Under the pieces are notes generated by a model. That model was not told the origin of the DNA, ran no database searches, and saw only the letters and a program-made list of their open reading frames with translations. From NCBI GenBank assembly GCA_009991955.1, contig JAACWS010000013.1, forward strand, positions 1-64,000: a DNA stretch of 64,000 nucleotides, in the 5' to 3' direction. Positions 15,675 through 24,623 of the stretch are shown here, piece after piece; the stretch's first letter is position 1, and each line of letters opens with the position of its first letter. Position numbers and translations under genes: made by a program. Source of the DNA: Spirochaetales bacterium (GTDB lineage: Bacteria; Spirochaetota; Spirochaetia; DSM-27196; Salinispiraceae).

Positions 15675-17087
15675 TTAAAAGGAAATAGTCGTTTCGATCC
15701 GGGAAGTCGATTCCCAGTTCTGACCAGTTCCTGAATTCGGGTTGTACCGAATGTCATAGATGAGATTGATTTGGGCAGGTCCTGTTTTGTAACCAATACC
15801 GGCACCAATTACCGAGTCTTCGGCACTTATGAAGTCTGACCAGCTATCAATGGCCCTCTTCTCGTAGCTTCCCATTATACTAAATCCTGCCAGCAGGTCT
15901 GGAGATACAAAGAGCTTTCCTCGGAGAACAGGGTCGAGTTGGGGATTGTTATCCGGATTCGAGAACGAACCTTCTATACTGGCATCGAAGGTGAATAGTC
16001 CATCGGCCAGAAACATTCCAAGGGTAGCGAACCACCCTGCGTAGGAGGGAGTACTGGCAAATCCATTGTACACTTCCCATTTTTTCGAGCGGTACAGGTC
16101 GTAGCTCTGGTCAAAGTACACGGGAATGAAGTTTTCTCCCAGGACCCGAATTTGGGCACCAAAGTTCATTACCTTTAACAATCGCCCCCCAGCCCCGATC
16201 ATCCACCCCGGATTACTCCGTTGAAGAACGAGGTCGGTGAAGGTGGCTAAAGAGATGATATCGGTGTTCAAGATAGGTACTCGAATATCGATACCACCGA
16301 TAACAACCGACTCCGTGCCATTGTTATTCGAGGCATCTGAGTCGTTAGTCGTATCTCCCCAAAAACTTGAGTAAGCGTTTGTAGCCGTAGGCTCGCTGAC
16401 CCGTAATTCTTTAAAATCTTGTTCTTCGTAATAGAAGGGATTTAGGTCAGCAGCCACGGTAACACCAAACTGGGCGGTCTCGATTATTGGTACACCGGTC
16501 CAAGCAAGCGGTCTGGTATAAAGGCGAGCACCAATAAGATTAAATGCAGCAAGGTTCGACACAAAGGTTTCTATGCCTAGATAAGGGAAGTCGAAAAGCA
16601 TTGCATCAAAATCGAGGCTAAGACCAACAATTCTTCGCTGGGGCATAAACAAACTATTCGAATAGTTACCAATGATAAAACCATTACCCACGGTTGCATC
16701 ATCTATTGAGCCAAGCTTAACAAATAAGGGTTCGCCTTTCGTTCCATACCGAATATAACGAAATATGGGTAGGTAAAGATCGAGAAACGAGGTGCCCAAG
16801 GTCGTGCTTGGAACCCAGTCTTCTTCGCGAATCGAGAAACCCGAATTTCCGCTTGCATCGGAGAAACGATAATTAATGGTTAAGTCCAGTCCGATTCCAA
16901 ATTTTCCTAGTGATAGGTCTGGCTGGAGCCGCAAATTCTGCCAGGTAGTAAGTTCACCCGTTGTAGGGTCAGTAAAAGAACTAACCCCTAATCCTAGGTC
17001 CATATTAAACCCAAGACCCGAATCCTGGGCGTAAAGGAAACCGCCAAGAAATAGGGCGATCACGATTATCCATATATTTTTTTTCAT
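15675..17087 (-). CDS. Outer-membrane beta-barrel protein, paralogous to its neighbour
   Basis: The signal peptide (IWIIVIALFLGGFLYAQ) is followed by about 450 residues of short alternating beta strands ending in phenylalanine (RIETTISF), the usual C-terminal signal for outer-membrane barrels. Segments such as FVKLGSIDDATVGNGFIIGNYSN align by eye with the barrel part of the downstream FecR protein, so both probably belong to one family. AAAGGAGG sits 12-19 nt upstream of ATG. TATACT (17125-17120) with a weak -35 gives a leader of about 26 nt. It probably forms an operon with the FecR/barrel gene. Function unknown; a porin or surface protein is possible. Confidence 0.75.
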   Translation of the reverse strand: MKKNIWIIVIALFLGGFLYAQDSGLGFNMDLGLGVSSFTDPTTGELTTWQNLRLQPDLSLGKFGIGLDLTINYRFSDASGNSGFSIREEDWVPSTTLGTSFLDLYLPIFRYIRYGTKGEPLFVKLGSIDDATVGNGFIIGNYSNSLFMPQRRIVGLSLDFDAMLFDFPYLGIETFVSNLAAFNLIGARLYTRPLAWTGVPIIETAQFGVTVAADLNPFYYEEQDFKELRVSEPTATNAYSSFWGDTTNDSDASNNNGTESVVIGGIDIRVPILNTDIISLATFTDLVLQRSNPGWMIGAGGRLLKVMNFGAQIRVLGENFIPVYFDQSYDLYRSKKWEVYNGFASTPSYAGWFATLGMFLADGLFTFDASIEGSFSNPDNNPQLDPVLRGKLFVSPDLLAGFSIMGSYEKRAIDSWSDFISAEDSVIGAGIGYKTGPAQINLIYDIRYNPNSGTGQNWESTSRIETTISF

Positions 17088-17119
17088 TGTTCCAGTCCTC
17101 CTTTCGGGACAACAGCTAA

Positions 17120-17148
17120 AGTATACTAAATTAGTGGGGATATTTCAT
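17120..17148 (-). promoter_or_regulatory. Promoter of the barrel gene at 15675-17087
   Basis: On the minus strand, ATGAAA (17148-17143), 17 nt and TATACT (17125-17120). The ATG is at 17087 behind AAAGGAGG, so this is a conventional leadered transcript. Confidence 0.5.
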
Positions 17149-17157
17149 ATAGGGGCT

Positions 17158-20100
17158 TTAGAGTTCCAGAAGAATTTCTACTCCAATTCGACCACCAATA
17201 TGATGGGACCACTTTTCCTGGCCGGTTGTTAGGGTTCCTCGCCATCCAAGTTCGACAAATCCCCTAAAGTATCCAGTATAAGGAAGGGTAAGTATTGTTT
17301 CGTGAATGAGGTACATCGACGAAAGGGGCCTTGATGGACTCCAGGGTACGAAGTCCGCTGAACCCAAGTAACCTTGGTCGGAATTTTTTGCCCCTTCCTC
17401 GAACCAGCCAAGGCTTTCTGGGTCGCTGCCGAGACTTCGCGAGCCCCAGGTTCCTTGGACCTGGAAGGTGATTCCTTCGTTATGAACTAGTTGCCATTCT
17501 TCGTTTTGGGTCAGAGGAAGAATGGTCTCGGGGGTAGGAGGTAGAGGCGATGACCAGGGGAAACCAGCTTTTAGGTTGGCCGCTAAACCGTAGGAGTCGG
17601 CAATAGTTAGGTCGAAGGACTGGCTCAGGCTGAGGGTGTAGGGTAGATACTCGGAACCCAAACCCGGAACCTGGACTTGGTTTTGAATTAGATCTGCTCG
17701 GCCCAAGCCGTAGAACCTGGCTCCTAGAGCAAGGGTAGTCCCGTGAATTGGCCGTAAGCTGTCACCAAAGGAGAGGGTCCGCCAGCCCAGGTCCAGGGTG
17801 TACTCGTCGGAGCTGAAGGTTGTTGATTTGGGCAAGAGCCCTTGGGTGCCAAACATGTTAATCGGGGTAAACCCGACTCGGGCAGCCCATGATCGCTGGT
17901 CTGGGGGGGCTTCGACCCCAGTATCGGTCTTCCGAGCGGTCTCCAGGGCAACGAATGACGGCAGGTACAGGTCTGCGACCGTTCCCCCGATCCGGCGTCG
18001 AAGGGTTACCGACAACCGGGGCTCAGAAAAATAGGACAGAAACTCCTGGGGCAGACCGGCGATAAACGCATCCTCTTCCCAGGGACTCACCAGATCCCAA
18101 AGGGGAAGCGAAATAAGGGCCTGGGGCAGCAGCGCGGCCCGAGTGGCCAAGAGCGAAAAATCAGCCCGAAGATTTAAGAAATCGTTTCCCCCGGACCTCG
18201 CACTCCCCCGACGACTATAGGCAAAACTCCAGCTTAGGTCCGAATCACTCCCTACAGAAAGTTCGATGTCCTGAGTTGCTCCTAGAACCCAAGGTGACTC
18301 GTTTCCCAGGGCCTGAGAACCTTCGGCTTTCCAGCCCAATTCGAGGGTGATTCCTGATTCCGGCCGAAAGGTGTGAGTGGTCCCCAAGCCATATCTTCGA
18401 CCGTCGGTCAGAGAGCGTGGGACAAAATCCAAAAGCCCATACCCTTCTAACCAATCCTTGGGATACTCGTTTACAAAGGGGAAGTCCCGGGGAAGGGCAG
18501 TCTGACCGTGGGAGAGGGTTGTAGAAGTCGCATATTGATTTTCTGCTCCCAGGGTAAAACCAAGTTCGAAATCGATAGTTCGCTGAAGCCCACCACTTCC
18601 TCGAACAACATCTGCCGTTGTTTCAATATTCCAGGGATCGCCGGGTCCAATACGGGCCGCCATAGAGCTTTCTGCCTGGCCACTGGTGCCGGTTCCCAGG
18701 TTCTGGGGAACCCAGGCGAATCGGTCATCGTAGGAAAACCATGGAACGATACCTGCCAATCCTAGTCCGTGGCCCGCTCGGGTTAATTGGGGTCCTGTAT
18801 CGAGTTGAAATTCGCCTAAGATTTCGGTTCGTACACCCAAAAGTGTTAGGCCTGCCGAGCCTCCGAGGGTTCCAAGGCTGGGAGACTCAGATACCTGGCC
18901 GGTTATACGTCCTTCTATCCATGGGGCCCCCAGGACCATAAGACCTCCTGGGGTCGAAAATCCCTCTTGGGTTTCTACCCGGCCCTCGGCGACGAATTGG
19001 GCACTGGCCTGGGTTCGGGGGAAAAAGGCGGTTACCTGGTGGAGCTGGAAGGTTCCTGCTGGGGTTAGGGCTGTTGTTGTGTGGGTTGCTTTTAGGGTGA
19101 TTCCTTGAGTTGTTTTTGGCAGGGAGTGGCTTCCCTCGGCCAGGGTAAGGGCCTTGGGGTTGGTTCCTTGGGTTTGATAGAACGTCCATCGGCCTGTATT
19201 TAAGTTTGTTTCGAGTAAGTACCAACCGGTGTCGGTCGTCAAGGTCGAAAGCCCCAGGTTCAAGTTCCCCGGGACATTGTAGGGACGTAGTTCCAGATCA
19301 TAATCCCCCGAGTCAATGTAAAAGAGCATACCAAAGCCCTCGTAATCGGGCAGATCGGGAGTACTCACCCCCAGGGTCCACAGGGACTGGCCAATTGTCG
19401 ACGGGGTTACGTTTTCCCATTTCACCGTATAGCCGCCGGAGATACCGGTACTTCCCCCAGGCACCTCGGAATAGTAGGGGGGAGGATCAGAAGATACCCC
19501 GGCGCTTGTTGTAAGACTCGCGCCACTTTCGCCGGTCAGGGCCCCTGCTCGAGGGTAGATGAGCCGAAGATCTCCAAAGGCCGCCGACAAGGCGAGGGTG
19601 TCCCCGTCGGTGGTTGGGGGAGATTGGGCTACCGCAATAATACGAATTTCTGCGGCACTGTAGTTCCAGTTTACGTTTCCCGCCGATCCGGCTACTTCGG
19701 CGATGTAGCGGGCTACTTCGGGGCCTAGGGGTTTCCGGAAGTCCTTTTTCTCGGCACTTATGGTTCCTAGGTAGAAGGTCTGGATCGGAGCCGAGTCTCG
19801 GGTTTCTAAAAATCTGTCTCTGTTGAGGTCCTCGGTAGGTGAATCGGGGGCAAAACCGAGGTCGTACTCTTCTTGCCAGTTATTTCCCGAGACTTGGACC
19901 AGACCTCGCCCGGTCGATGCAGTCGGGCGGGAGGAAAGGGAGCCATCGGTGTTCGAATTATTGTTGGAATCTTCATCAAGCCGTCCTATTTGAAGGTAGA
20001 AGTGCACCGGGCTTAGGGGAACGGGCATCGAGTCGGCACCGGCGGCTGCTCCCCAACGAAGGGCGATTTCTTGAGGTATACCAGATTGAAGCAGGGGGAT

Positions 20101-22566
20101 GGGCATCTGGAAGGCAGCCCAGGTTTCATCGCTATCGGTGGCCCCCGTACCTTCAAACACGATGTCTGCCCGATACCCAATTCCGGAAAATTGGGGACCC
20201 GTTCCCGAGGTTGCCAATACCGGGTAGGGCCCGGCCTCGATGATGCCCGAACTGGGGTTGTCCAGTTCGCTGGCTTTGGCCGAAGGCAGGGTTGGGTTTG
20301 TGCTTGTGAGCGGGAGGGGATCGGCTACCGAACCAGGGTAGGATTGGGCCCAGAGAATCGGGGCTCGGTTGTCAGAGCTTATGGTAGGAAAGACGAATCC
20401 AGTACCATCAGACCCGTCAAGCATCGTCGAAGACGGCACGCCGCCTAATCCAACCCGATTGGCATCGATGAATAACGATTGAAAGCTCGAGCCAACCCCC
20501 AAATAGTGCCGAGCATCGTAGCTATTGGGCCGCTGAACCCGACCCTGGGCCTGGGCCTTGAACCAGCCCGCTGGACCATCGATAGCGAACTGAACAATAC
20601 CCTCGGTGTACATTGGGGAAGCAGGAGATGAAGCGGTGGTAGGGTCCTGCCAGGTCTCCTGAACCGAAAAAGGAATCGAACCGGAAATTCCAAGATCTAA
20701 GGTACTCGTGTAATCCTCGGTATCGAGGAGGGTAAATTGATGTTGGGTGCCCGCGGTAAAGGCTGTATCCAGGCCTAAAGGATTATTTCCCGAATAAGTC
20801 ACCCGGATGAGCTCATTTGTTCCGGGCGGAGGAGTAAGAATGAGCTGGCCGGTTTCTTCATCGAACCGAAATCGAGCCTCCGATTGTTGGTTTCCGAGGG
20901 TTCTGGTTACTGAAAGGGATCCGGGATTGAATTCTTTGCCCAAGGAAATGACTGAAGTGGAAGTGGTACTTTCGGAACTCAAGAATTGGGGAATTAGAAC
21001 ACTTCCCCGGGTTTCGGAGGGAGTAAAATACTCGAAGCTCCCTCCGGCTACTACTGCTTCGAGAGGCCAACGCTGGGCCCAGGCGGTTGACCCTTGAAGG
21101 GGGAAGATTCGAAGATTCTCATCTCTCACCTGGGTCAGAAGGTCCAGGCTGCTGTAGCCTGCCTCGGACCCCAGGGCACCTGAAGCCGCCGGTCCAGGCT
21201 GATAGAGCCCCGGTACCAGTGGGGATTCGGTTTCGGTATTCGCACTGGTTCCAGTTCCCGTTGGCGCAGGGTAGTACCCCAAGACTTCGAAGGGAGAAAA
21301 CCGTCCGGGATCGTAGAGGAGTATCCCATTTCGGCTCCCACCGTCGAAGAATTGGATTCTCTCTATTCCAAGGGGGACTCCAAGTTTGTTACCTGGATTT
21401 TCCTGGCCGTCGAGTCTATCTAAAATTAGATTTTCGAAATCCGAACCCGCGGTATTATTCCACTCAACTTCCGCGGCCGTCCTATCCAACTGCCCCACCA
21501 ACCCTGGTTTCAAAGCCAAAAAGGGCAGATGTTCGGCCCCGGGGCTTCCGGGAACCAAACTATCGGGCAGTTCGATGATCACCATTCCCCGGGAAGGGGA
21601 GGAAAGAGCCAAAAATCCCGAAGGACCGGATAACAAATAGTCAGACCCGGGATTCAGGGGCCGAAAGTAAGCCGACCGAGCCAGGGGCAGCGTTCCAGAT
21701 TCCCAGCTTACCGCCCCGGGGGCATCGGCCTCGGACTCAACCCAGACCCGTACTTGGGAAGTCGCGGCCACGGGAATCCGATAGGGAAGCAAGAAGTAGC
21801 GGCCCCGCACGGTCGCTCCGGCATTCAGGGAATTTTCGACGATCTCCCGGTTACCCAAGAAGGTCCGAACCTGGGGGTCCCGGGTTTCTATGCGCATAAA
21901 CAGGTCGTGGGTACCGAGGTTCGAGCGGAAGGAGCTGACAATTCCCGGCGAACCGTCTCGAACCGCCAGGGAAGGAAGTAAGGGGCCCGATGCCACCCCA
22001 ATGCCGTGGGTGCCAGCCCACAGTTTCTGGAGCCAATATTCAGGATCGAGGGCCGAAAATCCTATCATAAACCGATTATCTTCAAATTCGTCCCGGAAAT
22101 TTATTTCCACAAAAAACTGGGCGTCGATCCACAAACTCAGAAGCAGGTCTACGGTGTTCGTGAAAGGTATGGTTTCCAGACCCGCCATGGGGCCGGTAGT
22201 CACTAGGGTTCCCCGTTCGGTTGGTGTCCAGCGAATTCCAAATCCCTGGGCCAACTGGCTTTTCCAGGTACCAAAGAGAAGGAGATCGACCCGCGTATCT
22301 TCGAGCGACAGGTCTATCAGGGCTGGGGAGGCCTCGGGTTCTAAATATTCGGCGATGCCTGGGGGTAGGGGACGGTCGGGAGGAAAAAGCTCTTCAAGTC
22401 CAAGTCGGGGGTTGGAAAGGGGAACACTTTCTAAAGACGCCCCATCGCCGGGTACTCTCTCGTCATTGGTTTCTGGACTGCCGACTGTCTGGGCAGATCC
22501 GATTCCAATCACCAAAGAGAGAAAAATTAGAGATAGTGAGAGGTGGCGGAATCGATTAATCAGCAT
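17158..22566 (-). CDS. Giant exported protein, probably outer-membrane or surface
   Basis: I do not recognise this 1802-residue protein. It has a signal peptide (LSLSLIFLSLVIGIGSAQ). It is rich in Gly, Ser, Thr and Pro with many short predicted beta strands, and its last ~400 residues look barrel-like. A segment near the middle (DLNRDRFLETRDS) resembles a calcium-binding loop. Overall size and make-up recall large translocation or adhesin-type outer-membrane proteins such as SprA, but this is only a resemblance. The start has a perfect TATAAT 8 nt before the ATG and no Shine-Dalgarno, so it is probably leaderless. It is the first of three same-strand envelope genes, though the next has its own promoter. 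Many antisense open frames inside it are shadows. Confidence 0.8.
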   Translation of the reverse strand: MLINRFRHLSLSLIFLSLVIGIGSAQTVGSPETNDERVPGDGASLESVPLSNPRLGLEELFPPDRPLPPGIAEYLEPEASPALIDLSLEDTRVDLLLFGTWKSQLAQGFGIRWTPTERGTLVTTGPMAGLETIPFTNTVDLLLSLWIDAQFFVEINFRDEFEDNRFMIGFSALDPEYWLQKLWAGTHGIGVASGPLLPSLAVRDGSPGIVSSFRSNLGTHDLFMRIETRDPQVRTFLGNREIVENSLNAGATVRGRYFLLPYRIPVAATSQVRVWVESEADAPGAVSWESGTLPLARSAYFRPLNPGSDYLLSGPSGFLALSSPSRGMVIIELPDSLVPGSPGAEHLPFLALKPGLVGQLDRTAAEVEWNNTAGSDFENLILDRLDGQENPGNKLGVPLGIERIQFFDGGSRNGILLYDPGRFSPFEVLGYYPAPTGTGTSANTETESPLVPGLYQPGPAASGALGSEAGYSSLDLLTQVRDENLRIFPLQGSTAWAQRWPLEAVVAGGSFEYFTPSETRGSVLIPQFLSSESTTSTSVISLGKEFNPGSLSVTRTLGNQQSEARFRFDEETGQLILTPPPGTNELIRVTYSGNNPLGLDTAFTAGTQHQFTLLDTEDYTSTLDLGISGSIPFSVQETWQDPTTASSPASPMYTEGIVQFAIDGPAGWFKAQAQGRVQRPNSYDARHYLGVGSSFQSLFIDANRVGLGGVPSSTMLDGSDGTGFVFPTISSDNRAPILWAQSYPGSVADPLPLTSTNPTLPSAKASELDNPSSGIIEAGPYPVLATSGTGPQFSGIGYRADIVFEGTGATDSDETWAAFQMPIPLLQSGIPQEIALRWGAAAGADSMPVPLSPVHFYLQIGRLDEDSNNNSNTDGSLSSRPTASTGRGLVQVSGNNWQEEYDLGFAPDSPTEDLNRDRFLETRDSAPIQTFYLGTISAEKKDFRKPLGPEVARYIAEVAGSAGNVNWNYSAAEIRIIAVAQSPPTTDGDTLALSAAFGDLRLIYPRAGALTGESGASLTTSAGVSSDPPPYYSEVPGGSTGISGGYTVKWENVTPSTIGQSLWTLGVSTPDLPDYEGFGMLFYIDSGDYDLELRPYNVPGNLNLGLSTLTTDTGWYLLETNLNTGRWTFYQTQGTNPKALTLAEGSHSLPKTTQGITLKATHTTTALTPAGTFQLHQVTAFFPRTQASAQFVAEGRVETQEGFSTPGGLMVLGAPWIEGRITGQVSESPSLGTLGGSAGLTLLGVRTEILGEFQLDTGPQLTRAGHGLGLAGIVPWFSYDDRFAWVPQNLGTGTSGQAESSMAARIGPGDPWNIETTADVVRGSGGLQRTIDFELGFTLGAENQYATSTTLSHGQTALPRDFPFVNEYPKDWLEGYGLLDFVPRSLTDGRRYGLGTTHTFRPESGITLELGWKAEGSQALGNESPWVLGATQDIELSVGSDSDLSWSFAYSRRGSARSGGNDFLNLRADFSLLATRAALLPQALISLPLWDLVSPWEEDAFIAGLPQEFLSYFSEPRLSVTLRRRIGGTVADLYLPSFVALETARKTDTGVEAPPDQRSWAARVGFTPINMFGTQGLLPKSTTFSSDEYTLDLGWRTLSFGDSLRPIHGTTLALGARFYGLGRADLIQNQVQVPGLGSEYLPYTLSLSQSFDLTIADSYGLAANLKAGFPWSSPLPPTPETILPLTQNEEWQLVHNEGITFQVQGTWGSRSLGSDPESLGWFEEGAKNSDQGYLGSADFVPWSPSRPLSSMYLIHETILTLPYTGYFRGFVELGWRGTLTTGQEKWSHHIGGRIGVEILLEL

Positions 22567-22574
22567 TTTGGGGC

Positions 22575-22603
22575 ATTATACGACCATGGCTTGTTATTGC
22601 AAA
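22575..22603 (-). promoter_or_regulatory. Promoter of the 1802-residue protein (leaderless)
   Basis: On the minus strand, TTTGCA (22603-22598), 17 nt, TATAAT (22580-22575), then 8 nt to ATG at 22566. Transcription should begin at or within about two bases of the start codon. Confidence 0.65.
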
Positions 22604-22618
22604 CGAATATGGTATTAT
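22591..22618 (+). promoter_or_regulatory. Promoter of the voltage-sensor gene
   Basis: TTGTTA (22591-22596), 16 nt and TATTAT (22613-22618), with ATG at 22635 after AAAGGGGG. It overlaps the divergent promoter of the giant gene, so the two could interfere with each other. Confidence 0.55.
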
Positions 22619-22634
22619 TTCCAAAGGGGGACTC

Positions 22635-23552
22635 ATGAGCACACGACCACATTCGCGTTCGCATATCTGGGAAGGCCTACTCTTTTCCGTGCTTATCCTT
22701 TCCCTACTCCAAACCTTCGTAGAGGACTTGGGGACCGTGGCTTTATGGCCATGGTATCTGCGTCGTTGGCTTGTTTTCTCGGCCCTCGTTTTTGATAGCA
22801 TCTTTACCCTTGAGTTTACTGCCCGGGCATTCGTTTCACAGTATCAGGGTCGATTTTCTCCCTATATTCGAAAAGAATTTGGTTGGGTCGATTTTCTGGC
22901 TTCTGTTCCACTGCTTATTTTAGATTCGGGCCCACGTTTCCTTTCGGTTATTTCCGGGGCACCGTTCTTTTCGATCCTCGTTGGAGGATTGGCAACCCTG
23001 CGACTCGTTCGGCTCATTCGTATGATAAGACTTTTGCGGCTACTGCGTTTGGTTCGGGCAACCGCTGGTATACCGAGTCGAAGGGTTGAGGGGGCTCAAG
23101 GGCCGCTTACGACCATGACCGCTCTCATTTTGGGTGGACTTGTTTTTGGGAGTATAGGGTTTGCCGTCCTGGAAACCAGTGCGGGTTTTCGTGGTGTCAT
23201 GCCTCTGAATGAGGCCTATCTGAAGACAATTACCCAAGAGGTTATCCGAGTACAGTCCGAGTCACCGAGTTCAGACGAGGCTCTCCAGGGACTGGCCAGT
23301 CGACATCCAGTCCTTCTTGGTGTCAACGAGGGAGGACGCACTGTCTACCTCCGGCATTCGCCCGAGGATAACGCTCGTCTTTTTGGTGTTTTCGACTATG
23401 TTCGAATATCTGAGGGGGATACAGAAATCTATCTGAGCCTCATGGAGATTAACACCGGGGGAGCCAGAGATAGTTTGCTCCTTTTTTTCCTGGGGATTGT
23501 TCTTCTCCAACTCATTATTTTTGGTTTTGTTCCTATCCGGGGACGTCAATAA
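22635..23552 (+). CDS. Voltage-sensor-type ion transport protein without canonical K+ filter
   Basis: The N-terminal half looks like a four-helix voltage-sensor domain. The fourth helix is striking, with seven arginines at every third position (123, 126, 129, 132, 135, 138, 141) separated by hydrophobic pairs. Two further transmembrane helices (about 158-180 and 280-300) flank an extracytoplasmic segment of about 100 residues. This segment has no TVGYG-like potassium filter. It may be a non-potassium or non-conducting member of the ion-transport family. AAAGGGGG lies 7 nt before ATG 22635. It precedes the DUF503 gene by 35 nt in the same direction. The ion and role are unknown. Confidence 0.78.
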   Translation: MSTRPHSRSHIWEGLLFSVLILSLLQTFVEDLGTVALWPWYLRRWLVFSALVFDSIFTLEFTARAFVSQYQGRFSPYIRKEFGWVDFLASVPLLILDSGPRFLSVISGAPFFSILVGGLATLRLVRLIRMIRLLRLLRLVRATAGIPSRRVEGAQGPLTTMTALILGGLVFGSIGFAVLETSAGFRGVMPLNEAYLKTITQEVIRVQSESPSSDEALQGLASRHPVLLGVNEGGRTVYLRHSPEDNARLFGVFDYVRISEGDTEIYLSLMEINTGGARDSLLLFFLGIVLLQLIIFGFVPIRGRQ

Positions 23553-23582
23553 ACCTCTATTGAGTAGGAGCATTGAGAGGTT
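23552..23582 (+). promoter_or_regulatory. Hairpin covering the DUF503 ribosome-binding site
   Basis: AACCTCT (23552-23558) pairs perfectly with AGAGGTT (23576-23582). The second arm contains the AGAGG Shine-Dalgarno, 7 nt before the ATG at 23588. The stem would hide the site and lower translation unless opened. The arms resemble the CCTCT/AGAGG core of the dispersed repeat and may be a remnant. Confidence 0.5.
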
Positions 23583-23587
23583 CGTGA

Positions 23588-23878
23588 ATGGTAGTTTCCA
23601 TGATTCAGTTTGTTATAGAACTCGAGGGTGTTACCTCGCTCAAAGAGAAACGAGGAATTCTTAAGTCCCTCAAAGAACGGATAATCCATAAATTCCGGGT
23701 CTCCGCCGCCGAGGTTGATCTCCAGGAAAGCCTCACCTATGGTCAACTGGGCATTGCATTAGTTTCGAACTCCCGGAGTTTTGGAGAGGGAGTGATGAAC
23801 AAAATTCTTACTTTTGCAGAAAACGAGGTTTCCGGCCGGATACAAGACGTAGAAATCTACAGTCAAGACTACACCTAG
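23588..23878 (+). CDS. DUF503 / YlxP-like protein
   Basis: A 96-residue protein matching the DUF503 family by eye: SLKEKRGILKSLKERI near residue 17, FRVSAAEVDLQ, then LGIALVSNSR. In many bacteria ylxP sits near infB/rbfA and is linked to ribosome assembly or translation, but no biochemical role is settled and that context is absent here. The start MVVSMIQF fits the family. The ribosome-binding site lies in a 7-bp hairpin. It lies downstream of the voltage-sensor gene and converges with the ComFB-domain gene. Confidence 0.85.
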   Translation: MVVSMIQFVIELEGVTSLKEKRGILKSLKERIIHKFRVSAAEVDLQESLTYGQLGIALVSNSRSFGEGVMNKILTFAENEVSGRIQDVEIYSQDYT

Positions 23879-23903
23879 GGTACTCTCCCAGACCTTTTCT
23901 GAC

Positions 23904-24623
23904 TTATTGCATCGGGTCATCGATACCCGCGGGTATCAGAAAGAGATCCTGAAGGTGGAGGTCTCCCTTCGGTTTTAGAGCTGTCGATGTCCCGAGAGGT
24001 CCGGAACGAAGGGTTAGGTTGAAAAAGTGCACAAAAGGTTCGTACTCTTCAGATTTTATTTGGAGCTCTACCTCAAAACTTCGTTCCACTTCGCTCTTGT
24101 CCGATGGTATCGGTTTTGGCCAGAAAAGGTAGGTTCCCGGGGTGTTGTCCACTACCGAATAGGGATTCGGCCAACGGGAATCGAGCATCTGTACGAGTTT
24201 TCCATCGATGCGAAATTCGATATCCACATTGATTACCGGCGAGAAGGTTATGCCATTGAGGACTCGTCCCTTGATGAGGGGAAAATCAAAATATACTCCC
24301 CCGGGAGAAAGTTTCATCTCTGGCTCGTCTATGTCGGTGTAAAAGCTCCGGCGAATGGACGTAACCCTCCGTAGGCCCTCGTGGCAAAGGGTGACAACAT
24401 CGACCTGCAGCTGGGGGTTATCGTTATAGTCCGATTCGAGGTAGGCAAAACCTCGGCCCGAGGTAACGTACCGCTGGGGAATTCGGTTCAAGACGTAGCA
24501 GGCCACATCGAGTCGACACTGCTCGCTAGTACAATAGCTATTTTTGCCGGACTTTTCATCGGCTTCACAAATTTCGTGAAGGGTCTGGAGAACCTTGTCC
24601 TCCATGAGATTACGGATTTCCAT
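23904..24623 (-). CDS. ComFB-domain protein (candidate cyclic-dinucleotide receptor)
   Basis: The first ~95 residues match the late-competence ComFB domain: MEIRNLMEDKVLQTLHEIC, then four cysteines across the region (including YCTSEQCRLDVACYVLN) and PQRYVTSGRGFAY. ComFB proteins in cyanobacteria have been reported to bind c-di-GMP and c-di-AMP, so a receptor role is plausible here. The remaining ~145 residues are a beta-rich domain I do not recognise. I start it at ATG 24623, with GGGGG upstream, rather than at 24671, because that ATG begins the ComFB domain. It overlaps the upstream gene by 14 nt, indicating coupling. PilZ and EAL proteins lie within 10 kb. Confidence 0.8.
   Translation of the reverse strand: MEIRNLMEDKVLQTLHEICEADEKSGKNSYCTSEQCRLDVACYVLNRIPQRYVTSGRGFAYLESDYNDNPQLQVDVVTLCHEGLRRVTSIRRSFYTDIDEPEMKLSPGGVYFDFPLIKGRVLNGITFSPVINVDIEFRIDGKLVQMLDSRWPNPYSVVDNTPGTYLFWPKPIPSDKSEVERSFEVELQIKSEEYEPFVHFFNLTLRSGPLGTSTALKPKGDLHLQDLFLIPAGIDDPMQ

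Noticed and set aside
19839-22206. Several long open frames on the plus strand inside the 17158-22566 gene
   Set aside because: They lack ribosome-binding sites, have Arg/Gly/Pro-rich compositions typical of antisense frames of a GC-biased gene, and lie opposite a continuous 1802-codon frame with a signal peptide.
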